From: Capitulum mitella | Lineage: Eukaryota; Arthropoda; Thecostraca; Pollicipedomorpha; Pollicipedidae | Direction of reading: 5' to 3' | Assembly (NCBI GenBank): GCA_030062745.1 | Contig: CP099848.1 | Coordinates: 17,719,081-17,783,080, forward strand | DNA: 64,000 bases | In this document: one piece after another, positions 46,401 through 56,095 of the stretch | Position numbering within the stretch: the stretch's first letter is position 1 | Layout of the letters: each line of letters opens with the position of its first letter | The notes under the pieces: generated by a model | What the model saw: only the letters and a program-made list of their open reading frames with translations | What the model was told of the DNA's origin: nothing | Databases searched by the model: none | Program-made: the position numbers and the translations under genes

Positions 46401-49179
46401 TTACACTACCTTAAGAGAAAAACTTGACCTTGGAGTGGGTGCGGCCGTAAAACCTTTCACGCAGTTATGTCTGCACTTAATTCGCCCAATGCCAGGCCAT
46501 ACAACATCGATACCGAATTTATTTCACCTACTCGTAATTAATAAAGTAGCCAAAGTAACTCGGTCGTAACTCATTATCTGCGCAGGAGGTCCAGATATTT
46601 TAACGGTGGTGTAGGTAGCAGGCTGTAGTTTCGCTTGACTGATTACAGTATCATACCCTGTGCTTAAGCTGAATAAAACGGAACGATGTCAGTGAACTGC
46701 AGACAAGTACACCACGATGTGGTTAGGTTTTGCTTAGGCCAGAGACACTCGGTAGAACCTACAGTGTCACCCTACCTGTGGTTTCGCACGTCATGCGTCG
46801 ACGTTGCCACAACTTGCCACATTGATTATTAGCACAACGTTTTGACCCAAAACAGTCACGGTTTGTATCGGCGCGTGTTTTGTTTTACGTATTTCTCATC
46901 TCCTTATCTCTATCCGCGACGTAACTCACACGCCGGCTGAGTGCCCACCGTCCCCCACGAGAGCAGCTCGGAACTGGTCAGGGTAGGCCAGGCGCAGATC
47001 AAGAAACATGCTAGATAAACAAACCTACGTCCCACAATATGGCATCCTCCTTATGCCTAAGATGCGTGACCAAAATTCACTTCAAAACAGGGGCGCTGCC
47101 AGGATGGGGCGGAGCTCAGTGTGACCTGAAATCATACGAAAACCGCCGCTGGGAAGACGATGGGCAATGGTTTTCACAAAAAATGCTGGCCTGAAGGGAG
47201 GGCCGGGCCCCCCGGGCCCCCCTTCGGCTGCGCCGGTGCTTCAAACATGACACCAGACAAGTGTGCTCTGGCCCGAGGGAGACGACCTTTGCGCTGTTTA
47301 TCGCAGTATGCAAAAGATCTGCAGACAGGCCGACGTTTCTCTGCTGAAAATAATTGCTGTTCATCCGTCAACACAGACAGCAAAAGCCCACAAACTGGCT
47401 TCGTCAATCCGTTCGAACACCAGGGGATTTAATGTGCTTTCCCAGGGGCACCGTTTGGATTCTTTGTGAGGCCTGGGACTTCTCAACAGCGGTTAACGCC
47501 GCAGGAGGACGGCCCGTCTCCCATTCGCAGCCTGCCCCAGAGGTGGATGCCGGGCTTTTTCGGTCAGGTCCCAACAGTATGCTGGGAATGCACGTGCATG
47601 CCCAACTGGCACCAAAGTCTCCCCATTAGCCTGTCTGTGCAGGAAAACCAGCCCATGCTTGGAAGCGCCTAACGAGCCAAATGATCACAATTCGTGCTCG
47701 TGGGCCGCATAAAATGTGAGCCTAGTGTTACCCACCTTAGAACGGTTGTCTTCAAAACAAACCCGCAAAAAAGACTGAGCAGAAAAACCCGACTTCGCGT
47801 TTTCTAAGCTCAGCCCATTGAACAATCCCTCCCCTTTCATCGATGATGTCTATTCCAGCATTATTTGACAATGCGACAACCGACTGCCTCCACTACTCGG
47901 TGACAGCGGGACCCAGCCGGCAATAACACGGTCCGCGAGTGCAACTGACGCCGTCTCCAGGGGTGCGTTGCGGATCCGGGCACCTGCGTCCGACGTATCG
48001 ACAATTACATAGAGCAGACGCCCCAGTGTCGTCCAGTGTTGTTTCACTGACGTTTGAAAACCATTCATAGGTAGTTTTCAACGAAGAAAGTGGAAAACAC
48101 TGAGACAGACAAATACGTTTATGTTGGTAATTTTACTCATCTGCACCCGTCTGCGCTATAGGCGAACAGATATCTCTATTGCTATAAAACATTCAAAATG
48201 TGATAGCGACTGACGCGAGGAAACTGCAAATGCAGATCCATGGTCAGAATGATTTGCATTTGGTGAACTGGTCCGTGGGTAGCGAAAGACTTCTGGCTTT
48301 TGGAGGTAAATGGATGTACAAAGGACATAAAATCAAGTATTATTTGGTAACCGTAAGCATACCAGACATCGAACTAGACCTTGGGATCTTATCATTTCAT
48401 GCAACTACGACCTTGACGTGCGGTCCAACTCCACCAGAATTAAACAGATAGCTGTGAGACCTCCCGCTACTCCGTTCAGTCACTTGAGATGGAGGATGAC
48501 CTCTGTTTCAGTCTGTCGAGGAATGATGCTTTCTGTTTTATTTTCGTAACGGAGAATGTCCTTTTTCAGTCTGCCGAAGAAGGATGTTCTCTTTTTCAGT
48601 CTGCTGCAGGAGGGTGTTTTCTGTTTCAGTCTATAGAAGAATGATGTTCTCTTTGCCACTCTGCTGACAGGAGCCGTTCTCCGTTTCAGTCTGTCGTCGC
48701 TGACTCGTCTGACTCTGTGTCTGCTGGTGGCCGCGGCGGCCTCCAGCGCGCTGGCCCTCCGTCGACCCCATGCCGGCTTCCTGGCGATGCGCGGCAAGCG
48801 GGAGGCGCCGCCTCCTCCGCCTCCGTCGCCGCTGCTGCCGGCGCCCGGACCGCAGCCGTTCCGTCTGGCGCGGCTGCTGCGCTTCGGCGAGCTGTTCCGG
48901 CGCGCCGACCGGGCGCCGGCCGGCTTCACCGGCCTGCGCGGCAAGAAGGCGCCGAGCGGGTTCGCCGGCCTCCGCGGCCGCAAACGGGCGCCGCGGCTTT
49001 CGGACCCGGCCCGGTCGCGCAAGCGGATCCCCAGCGGCTTCGCCGGCCTACGCGGCAAGAAGGCGCTGCAGCTGATGCCGGAGCAGCAGCTGCAGCCGCT
49101 GGGGGAGGCGGGGGCCACGGGCCGCGCTCCGGCCAGCGCTGCATTCAGTGCGCGCGTCGGCAGCCGCTCCGAGCAGTGA
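42396..49179 (+). CDS. Tk: Tachykinin-related peptide precursor, join 42396-42403 and 48690-49179
   Basis: Exon 1 contributes only ATG CAA AG before AAG|GTATGC; exon 2 begins after CCGTTTCAG| with T, completing AGT (Ser). The resulting 165-residue precursor starts MQSLSSLTRLTLCLLVAAAA and continues SSALA, a 25-residue signal peptide with an ALA cleavage site. Four peptides follow, each ending in Gly plus basic residues for amidation: PHAGFLAMR, APAGFTGLR, APSGFAGLR and IPSGFAGLR. The last three have the FxGxR-amide signature of arthropod tachykinin-related peptides. A proline-rich spacer, a segment APRLSDPARS between tribasic sites, and an acidic/Gln tail fill the rest. Crustacean precursors I know carry more, nearly identical APSGFLGMR copies, so this one is short and divergent. 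Expected role: secreted brain/gut neuropeptide acting on a tachykinin GPCR. Natalisin is less likely because the FxGxR form is present. Confidence 0.9.
42895..42968. repeat. (TA)37 microsatellite in Tk intron
   Basis: Pure TA dinucleotides. Open frames of YIYIYI type on both strands are artefacts. Confidence 0.97.
43386..43500. repeat. Compound (TA)n-(GT)n microsatellite in Tk intron
   Basis: A TA tract to about 43434, interrupted by GTATG words, then more TA and a GT/GC-rich run to 43495. Confidence 0.95.
48495..48704 (+). repeat. 30-bp tandem array repeating the Tk splice acceptor
   Basis: Seven units of the type TGTTCTCTTTTTCAGTCTGC fall at an exact 30-bp step, with intact CAG|TCTG at 48511, 48569, 48599, 48629 and 48689 (last base of AG; the first is 58 rather than 60 bp from the next). 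Units 2 and 6 have lost the AG. The last unit is the proposed real acceptor and runs into the exon. Confidence 0.88.
48690..49179 (+). CDS. Tk: Tk exon 2: signal peptide, four peptides and stop
   Basis: The acceptor is CCGTTTCAG| at 48683-48689. Codons start at 48691. Amidated peptides with their Gly: 48766-48795, 48913-48942, 48949-48978 and 49027-49056. Stop TGA is at 49177-49179. Third positions are almost all G or C. A long frame on the other strand (48480-49286) is a shadow of this bias. Confidence 0.92.
48766..48795 (+). other. Tk: Mature peptide 1, PHAGFLAMR-amide (predicted)
   Basis: It lies between LRR and GKR. It ends FLAMRG, so the usual Gly of FxGxR is Ala. Otherwise it is tachykinin-like. 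Confidence 0.7.
48913..48942 (+). other. Tk: Mature peptide 2, APAGFTGLR-amide (predicted)
   Basis: It follows a single Arg (ADR), so monobasic cleavage is needed. It ends FTGLRGKK. Confidence 0.75.
48949..48978 (+). other. Tk: Mature peptide 3, APSGFAGLR-amide (predicted)
   Basis: It directly follows the KK of peptide 2 and ends GRKR. It is closest to the crustacean APSGFLGMR-amide. Confidence 0.8.
49027..49056 (+). other. Tk: Mature peptide 4, IPSGFAGLR-amide (predicted)
   Basis: It follows RKR and ends GKK. It differs from peptide 3 only at the first residue. Confidence 0.8.
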
Positions 49180-50055
49180 GGCCCGGGCTGGGACGCGGAA
49201 TGTCGCTCAGCTGCTGCGTTTCTTTCCCCTCTTTCCCGTTTTTTTTTCGACAGTCTTCGTCGTCTGTAATGAGAGCGTTTTGTCAAAGGACGTAGGCAGT
49301 ATTATACGGCGTCGCAATGCCATTTTCACCCACGGGGCGGTAAAGAAAGATGTCCGCGCGTAGTTCCACATCTGCGGAAATTGTATTCTTAGCGTCTTTT
49401 GGTGTCTGTGCTTACCTGTCGTGTTAGAGTGGTTCGGGCTGTTTCAGCATAGTTCTCCGTTGCTGACAGTTTTCACATCGTTAGTGGTGTTGATTCTTAA
49501 AGCAAGTTCTAGACCATGGTCAGTTATCGTCTTCGGTAAGGGTGACCCGAAACCTAACACATGACGTACGTATTATGTATATGGACACGTTCAAATCCTG
49601 AAGCCATCTTCGGCTCACAGATCGCTACTGCTTCTATCGAGTCTTGGCTGCGTCCGCCAGTTGCATCAGTTTCATCTGCGTGGCCAGCCGGCCATTGCCA
49701 AACGCCATCTTGCATTTGGAAAACTCTATTACGTTGTTGGGTCACGTGATCGACTCAGCGTGGTCCGACCCGCTGGCGGTGGGGATCCGGCGATGGTGAC
49801 TCGCTCTCCACACCCGGCATTCGGCACGCGCCGAAGTACCCGAGCCGAAGCACATGCGTCAGGCGCTGCCGGACGAACGAACGAGCGTGGAACGAGCGAG
49901 GAACAAACGACGCCGAACGAGGACGACAGCGGAACGAGCCGACAGGTAGCAGACGCCAGGCGTGTGCGACCCCGCGCACAGCCGACGGCTGGCTCACGTT
50001 TCTGGTGGTCGCTGGTTATTGGTGGAATGATAACAATAAAAAATGGGGCTGGAAA
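49180..50055 (+). other. Tk: Probable Tk 3' UTR
   Basis: There is no coding sequence of note. A first convincing AATAAA lies at 50035-50040, after a GC-rich stretch (49755-49995) with GAACGA-type low complexity. The extent is inferred. Confidence 0.4.
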
Positions 50056-51270
50056 AATTCTTGGTGGCTGAAGCTGTATGTCAGCGACACAAGTCCGTCC
50101 GGTAACGACGTCTGATGCCCTTTGTGTTGACTGAAGATGTATTCATATTGGCCCAAAAGTCGATGGAGACTACACGGACGATTAGAGACGAGCCGGCTGT
50201 GATATTACCCATTAGCTGGTGGGCTAAGTGGCCCAAGAAAGCCAATAACAACCAAAGGACTTCCCCAGGTTAGGATGCAATCCAATAAAATTATTTACCT
50301 ATTTCTTCGTCGTACGGGGATTACCTTCGTTAACAAAACGAAAGCGGACGTTCATCGGGTTTTCGATTGTGCGATGGATATTACAGCTAGGAATTCCTAT
50401 TCGAATGGCCAGAAGGTTCGGCCGCTTAAGTACACCTATTCAGGTTGCTTCACTTGGGATGCCATGTGTGGAAAGGAGCATTCTACAAACTCATGCGCTC
50501 GCATCCGCACGGCAAGCACGCCCGTACACTCATCCAAGCACACGCCATACAGTCATGCATACCAGGGAGCCGCCGTGGACAAATTTACCGAACATTGGGA
50601 GTTTGAGAGTTATCAAAAATATCGAGGCGTCAACTACACTAACGCCAGACGTGTGTCCAGCTGACGCAATAAATCATGCGCCCAGGCCAAACCGGAACGA
50701 GTTGGAGGCTGAAATTTTCAGACGACCCGAGCATGGGCCCTAGGCAGTGCAGTGGCACGTGACGACTCGGTACGGTGCACCGTGAGCACGTGGTGCGTAA
50801 GACAAGCTTTGGTCAATGCAGAAACCTATGGCACATCGTCACGTCTAAAAATATGTACCGTTAGCGCAGTCGGCGATGGATCATCCATTTCAGGAGATAG
50901 ACGTAATTCGTAGGACGACCTGCTTTGCAATTTTTTTTTAGAAAATCCACGCGCACACATTGTTGCAAGATTCGTTTTGGGACGCTGGTTACGATGAGGT
51001 CATCAAAAACCCGAAATTAAAAAAAAAATTGACCACCCAACTTGCTTGAAGCCATTTTTGGTTGCGTGAATTTCGATGTTCCGCCCGCTCATACTGTAAC
51101 TAGTAACAACAAACAAACAAAAATAAATCGATATGGAGCACATATTTTAATCTGTTCTGAGCATTTGGGAGCAAACCGGAGCCGTCCACTTTATTCCATT
51201 TGCCCGTATCATCATGGCTCTAAATGTTGCATGGATTCCAATCGCATCGCTTAGTTCCTCCAGTCAACGT
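50056..51270. other. Intergenic DNA, no gene recognised
   Basis: A 129-codon frame at 50275-50664 shows no family resemblance or codon bias. The rest is AT-rich. Confidence 0.5.
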
Positions 51271-51272
51271 AC

Positions 51273-51660
51273 AGATGGCGCTAGTTGCAGCAAAGACCTG
51301 CTCCACTGACTACTGCTAAATGGCAGACTTCACTGGAGCTTCTAGTGAAGATCTGTTGCTAAATGAAGATAGTCACCCCATTATCGTGCCTGACAAAGAA
51401 AATGTTGTGTTTTTCTCAAATGGCGACTTTCGGTCCCAGTTCTCGAAAAGCACACTGACACCCATAACATTTCTGTGTTATGTGGTGGCGGTGGCGACGA
51501 GCATTAAACATTTGGAGGTGAAGAGTAGAAAATTACGTCGCGAAAAACGAAATGAATTTTATCAATAAAGAAAAAACGTCCTTCTTTATTTAACTCCAGT
51601 CATTAGATGAAATCTCCTTACTTCGCGAAGTTCATCACCGTTACAGATAGCGCCATCTAA
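51273..51660 (+). repeat. Small element bounded by inverted AGATGGCGCTA, with 82-codon ORF
   Basis: AGATGGCGCTA (51273-51283) and TAGCGCCATCT (51648-51658) form an 11-bp inverted repeat. The ORF 51320-51568 starts MADFTGASSEDLLLNEDSHP and its stop is followed by AATAAA (51568-51573). There is no transposase motif. Either a MITE with a chance ORF or a small gene is possible; the former is more likely. Confidence 0.35.
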
Positions 51661-52434
51661 CGGCAAGAAAGGAACTACCGGAATCTTTTGACATTCAGAG
51701 CTGCGATACAGACGAATGGAATGAGGTAGATGGCTCTGGTTTACATCCAAATGTCGAGAACAATGTGAAACATGTGTTCCCTGCTGATTTTCTTTTTTTG
51801 CTAATGGTTACGGCATGAGCGGGCCCGACATGAAAATTCGCAAGACCAGAAATACCTTCAAACGAGGTGAGCAGCCAAATTTTTCCAAAATTTTGCGTTT
51901 CTGATAATTTTTTTTACAGTCACCGTCCCAAAACAAACCAGAAAATGGGTGTCATTTTCCCCAAAAATTGCAAAGCATGTCACCTTACCTAATTAGAAAC
52001 GGTGATTCGACCTGATCAACAAATTATTCTTGGGTAAGGAGAATCTATAGTCATTATTACTTCGTGATAGCAAAGCTCATGCTATTTTTGCGTTTTTAAT
52101 TGTTACATTTGTTGTTTCTTTTATGCCGCACGCAAACCAACCGTACTTTTGACGATGGCCAATTGACCATTGCAAAAAAATGCGTTAGGTAAAGGCTAGA
52201 TAGTTTGTGTCCTACGACAAGGTCAGGTCACAGCCAGTTCATCCTCTACGAAATTTCGTGTACAAGGGTCAGTTAAGTACGTGGGACTAAATAAGGGTAT
52301 TAGGTTGTATCTAGGGATAATCTCCGTAAGAGACTCCACAGCAGCGTACGTAATGTCGCAGCAAGAACCTTCTCTACAGTATTATGAGTATGAGGGTCAA
52401 TTAAGCATTAGGTTATTTGTGGGTCACGGCCGGT

Positions 52435-52472
52435 TATCCACCGCCCCAGCGGGGACGCTGGGGCGGTGGATA
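52435..52472. repeat. GC-rich hairpin, 17-bp perfect arms, 4-bp loop
   Basis: TATCCACCGCCCCAGCG (52435-52451) and its exact reverse complement (52456-52472) are separated by GGGA. A partial further copy of the CAGCGGGGA word follows at 52481-52491. Confidence 0.85.
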
Positions 52473-52779
52473 CCACGCTGCCAGCGGGGATTCCGGGGCC
52501 CAGCGGTGTGACGACCAGCAGGTGCCCTGCTCCCGCCGCCGCCTCAGTGCCGCCGCTCCGCAGTCTGCTATGTAAAGTGTTTTTTGTTACGTGTATAGCG
52601 TAAAGTGTAGTGTATAGCGCACTTTGCATTGCTATTGGAGCCCCGACGTTCGCCGGGGGTGTAAGGGGTGCCGGTCGCGCGGCAGCAGGCGCGCGGCTCC
52701 CAAGGGGTTGGTCGGCTGGGGCCGGCCACGTGACTATGGGAGCCGGTAGCCCATGCGGGCGTTTCGGCCTTCAAATGGA

Positions 52780-55700
52780 TTTCCTTTTTAGCACCATCTT
52801 GCGCACGGGCACTGGACCTCCTCTACATTTGGGGGTGCCGAGAGACATTTCGGGTCAATACTTTCCAGTCAACGCCCATAGGGTCAACGTTAAATTTCAA
52901 AAGAGTGGGGGGTGGAGCCCCCTGACCCCATGGCTTCCTGTGCCTATGACCTTGCATGCATTACTTCGGAAACAATGACGACAGACAGGAGAGCAGCCGA
53001 CTGGCAGGAACACCGGTCAGATCACTAGCAACGGATGACGCCAACAGACAGAGGCGTAGAGTTCGTGGCAGGGGAGGAACAACACGAGACCAATGTCAGC
53101 GGCCACTACAGCATTGCAGCCCATATTGCAACAGCGCGCAACGGTGCAAGCGCTTAATCTGGGGTATAACAACTTTAAGTCATCAATGCGTCATACATGT
53201 CGGGGGTAAAACCTGAGATGAAAAACTAGCATGGAGAATGATTACAGTCTCTCCAAAGACAGATAAAATATCACTATGGCTGACATAGAAAAAGTATGGC
53301 TGGAACAGTTACATTTTTTTCTGTTGCTGCCGCCGGCTGGCCTGCTCTGGTGTGTCAAACCCGGCTGCCGTCTGCGCCGGTGAAGAGGTTTGCACCTCAC
53401 GCTGCCGGCCGCTTTGTCTCCCGGCAGCACTGCACATGCCGGCCACGTTCTTTACGTTGCGTCATCTGCTTCCCAGAAGCCCAGAATCTGAAACGTGCGT
53501 TAAATCTGTAACGTCGGCTCGCGACAATGACTCTGCAGGAACCTCCGGACAGAGTTACACCCTCTGCTCGAGAGCCGCAAACACTGCGGTAAAAGAGCTA
53601 GACCAGCACGGTGTCTGGGTGCACTGTTTTTCCGCGTTACGGACCAAATGAGGATTCTCATTTAATTTCAAACCATTAAAACTTCCCTGACAGTCATTCG
53701 GAGCCCATCACGTTCCTCCATGGGGGCAAAATGCCATTCAGATATGTATGACTTTCAGGTTTATACATCAGGTATTAAGCAACTTAAAGCTTGAAGTTTG
53801 AGCTAAAACCAAAGGCCTCAGACTATGATGTAAGCTGGTTAACTTGAGCACAGCACCGGGACCACCACAACACGCGGCAACACATTTTTTCTGTCGTTAC
53901 CCAACTTCAGCATGGATTGCACCATTGAGTATAACATCGTGCTAGTACTTAAGCTGCTCGTACTAGCGAGAAATTATTTCCTCTGGGAATTACCGTCCGT
54001 TTTATGATCTGTTTGAGGCTATTTTTCTCAATTGCGTGCATGTGTTTTCCACGCGAACAAGGCATGATGAGGATGAGGATGGATGAAACAGGATTAGGCA
54101 ATGTAGACTGCATATGTAGTCTATACGGACATACGAAAATGATTGCCGGAAAATTTGTGCGTTTTGCAGAGACGTAACTAGATAACTTCCTGGAACAGCA
54201 AAATCATAGGTCATTTGTAATTCCTTCTTTTCGTTGCATTTTCGTTTGACAGTCAAATGATTCTGTTGTCCTATATTTCTCCGATTGCATTTATTTACGT
54301 CCTTAGAGGACCATGGAGGGATCTATGGAGGAGGGATTCCGGGAGATTTGGAGGGGTCCTGAGGGGAGCGTGCGGTCATGGGCATAGCCTAGGGGGCAAG
54401 GGGAGTGATAACTCCCCTTACGGTTGAAAATTTAACATTTTTGTAGGCACCAGAATGAAATAAGTCAAAATTTCCATAACCTGAAGCTTGCATTTCCGAA
54501 AGCTCAGGAATTTTCAGCTTTGTTTTCAGGTTCCGTTTGTCCTGGCCCCCTCTTTGGCGACTCCTTGCTCCGCCCTTAAGTGAGCCACCTGCATGTGCTC
54601 CCGTTCGATAAGTGGACGCCAAACCATGTTGAAATAATCAGAACACTGTGCTCAGTTGCAATGAGCGAGAAGGTTTTAAAACCATGCCTGAACAATCTGG
54701 ACCGATCTGTCCAAAAGCACCAGAATATCTCTTCATCTCCTTCCCCCACCATCCGACTGGCCAGCTGACTCATGGGTCTGACAGCCCATGGGACAAGCAG
54801 AGCGCCCTACTTACTTTGGTCGGTTTTAAAACAAGCTCGTCAGTGCTACCTTCTAGTGTTGTCTTGTGCTACTGAACCGAGAAAAATCGGTATGAGATAC
54901 ACACACTGGCGGAACCTCGGGCAGTTAGAATTAATATTTCTGGACAATGGATGAGTAAACGTTCTCTGTATTACAAAACGGTTCTATATCTTTCAGCTTA
55001 TTCTGATATGCAGTAACGGGGGAACTTCTGTGGAGATGGGGGGGGGGGGGCAACGTGATGTCATTGTGGCCAAAGTCAACCAGTTGGGTGTCAAGGATGT
55101 AGATATTGATTCATGCTACTGGATCCCTCTGCTGTTAGGCTTTCTGGCAGCTGTATTGCTCCTCCCCTTGCCTGAGACTAACCAATGAGCGTTGAACAGA
55201 GTATGTTGCCGAGCTAGTGTCTAACTGTCCCAGGCAATACGAATCGGACGGACATGTCTGGATGCGCGAAGGGTGCGAAGGTCACTGGACAGACAGTCAA
55301 TAACCAGAGGCATGGCAGGAACAAGTCTGACAGCATGAACTTCAGTCTACATCCTTGACACCTAACTGGCTGAATTTGGCCCCGCAGCGTGATTTTACTT
55401 CGTTTCTTTCCATGCACCGCCACAGGGCTAATGTTAAATGTTGCCCAAAGTCGGGGGCCTCTCCTCATGCCCCCTCCGGCTGCTACACCCCTGCTGGTAT
55501 GTCTTTGTTAGCTGATGCAGAAACATTATGACTTTTAATAACACTTAAACCTTTCCCTTTCTATAATAAATTTAGCTAGCATATGCACGTGGGTGCGTTG
55601 TGACCAAAGTTAATGCTAAGCCGAGCTTGTTGCCGGATCATATTATACCAGCACCTACGTGTTTCGAAAAACTTCTGAATAATTAATTCGGTAAAATACC

Positions 55701-56024
55701 ATTACGATGTCATTAAACTGAAATATAGCTTCCATTGCCTGTCGGCTTGAGTTCCGTGTTACCAGCAAACCTCAATGTTTGCGCTGGTTGATATTCTACA
55801 TAAATTTGATCCGAATGGTTGTTGGAGTAATTCTAGGTATCGGATCCCGTGCATACTTGTTGAACTTACTTCAACCCTGCACAAGGTCGAGCAATTTCAG
55901 GCAACGGCTGATTTTGTGGCGAAAGTTTGACGTGCCGCCCAGGGTGCGACACGCCCGTATGGTAGTCAGCCTGACCCTCTTTTTGTGCAGATACCAGCTG
56001 ACCTTCGGGCCAAAAATCGAGCGA
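52780..56024. other. Repeat-rich intergenic DNA, no gene recognised
   Basis: Only short frames. A G-run lies at 55039-55050. Several stretches end in CCCCT/AGGGG runs typical of decayed transposon ends (near 54390 and 55470). Confidence 0.5.
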
Positions 56025-56095
56025 CGGGGCGGCTCGGACCTGTCTTGACAGGACGGAGAGATCAGCTGAGCTTTACCAACTGAACTACCGAAAAT
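56025..56095 (-). repeat. tRNA-like sequence, probable SINE head (pol III A and B boxes)
   Basis: On the minus strand an A box TAGTTCAGTTGG (56087-56076) is followed 35 nt later by a B-box-like GGTCCGAGCCG (56040-56030). The A box fits 11 of 12 consensus positions and the B box about 9 of 11. The stems of a functional tRNA do not pair, so I call a tRNA-derived SINE or tRNA pseudogene. Confidence 0.5.

Larger units (their letters stand above)
42404..48689 (+). other. Tk intron 1 (6.3 kb)
   Basis: It contains two long microsatellites (42895-42968 and 43386-43500), short frames without coding character, and the acceptor-bearing 30-bp tandem array at its 3' end. No nested gene recognised. Confidence 0.6.

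Noticed and set aside
48200-48451. 83-codon ORF with a faint retroviral-protease-like rhythm (IPDIELDLGILSF)
   Set aside because: No DTG/DSG catalytic motif and no neighbouring gag or pol. The similarity is too weak to call.
48690-49179. Natalisin or another RFamide-like family as identity of the neuropeptide
   Set aside because: Three of four peptides have FxGLR-amide, the tachykinin-related form. No FWxxR or FxPxR-type end is present.
48480-49286. 268-codon open frame on the minus strand
   Set aside because: It is antisense to the Tk exon and is kept open by its extreme GC3 bias. It is low-complexity Arg/Pro/Ser with no domain.
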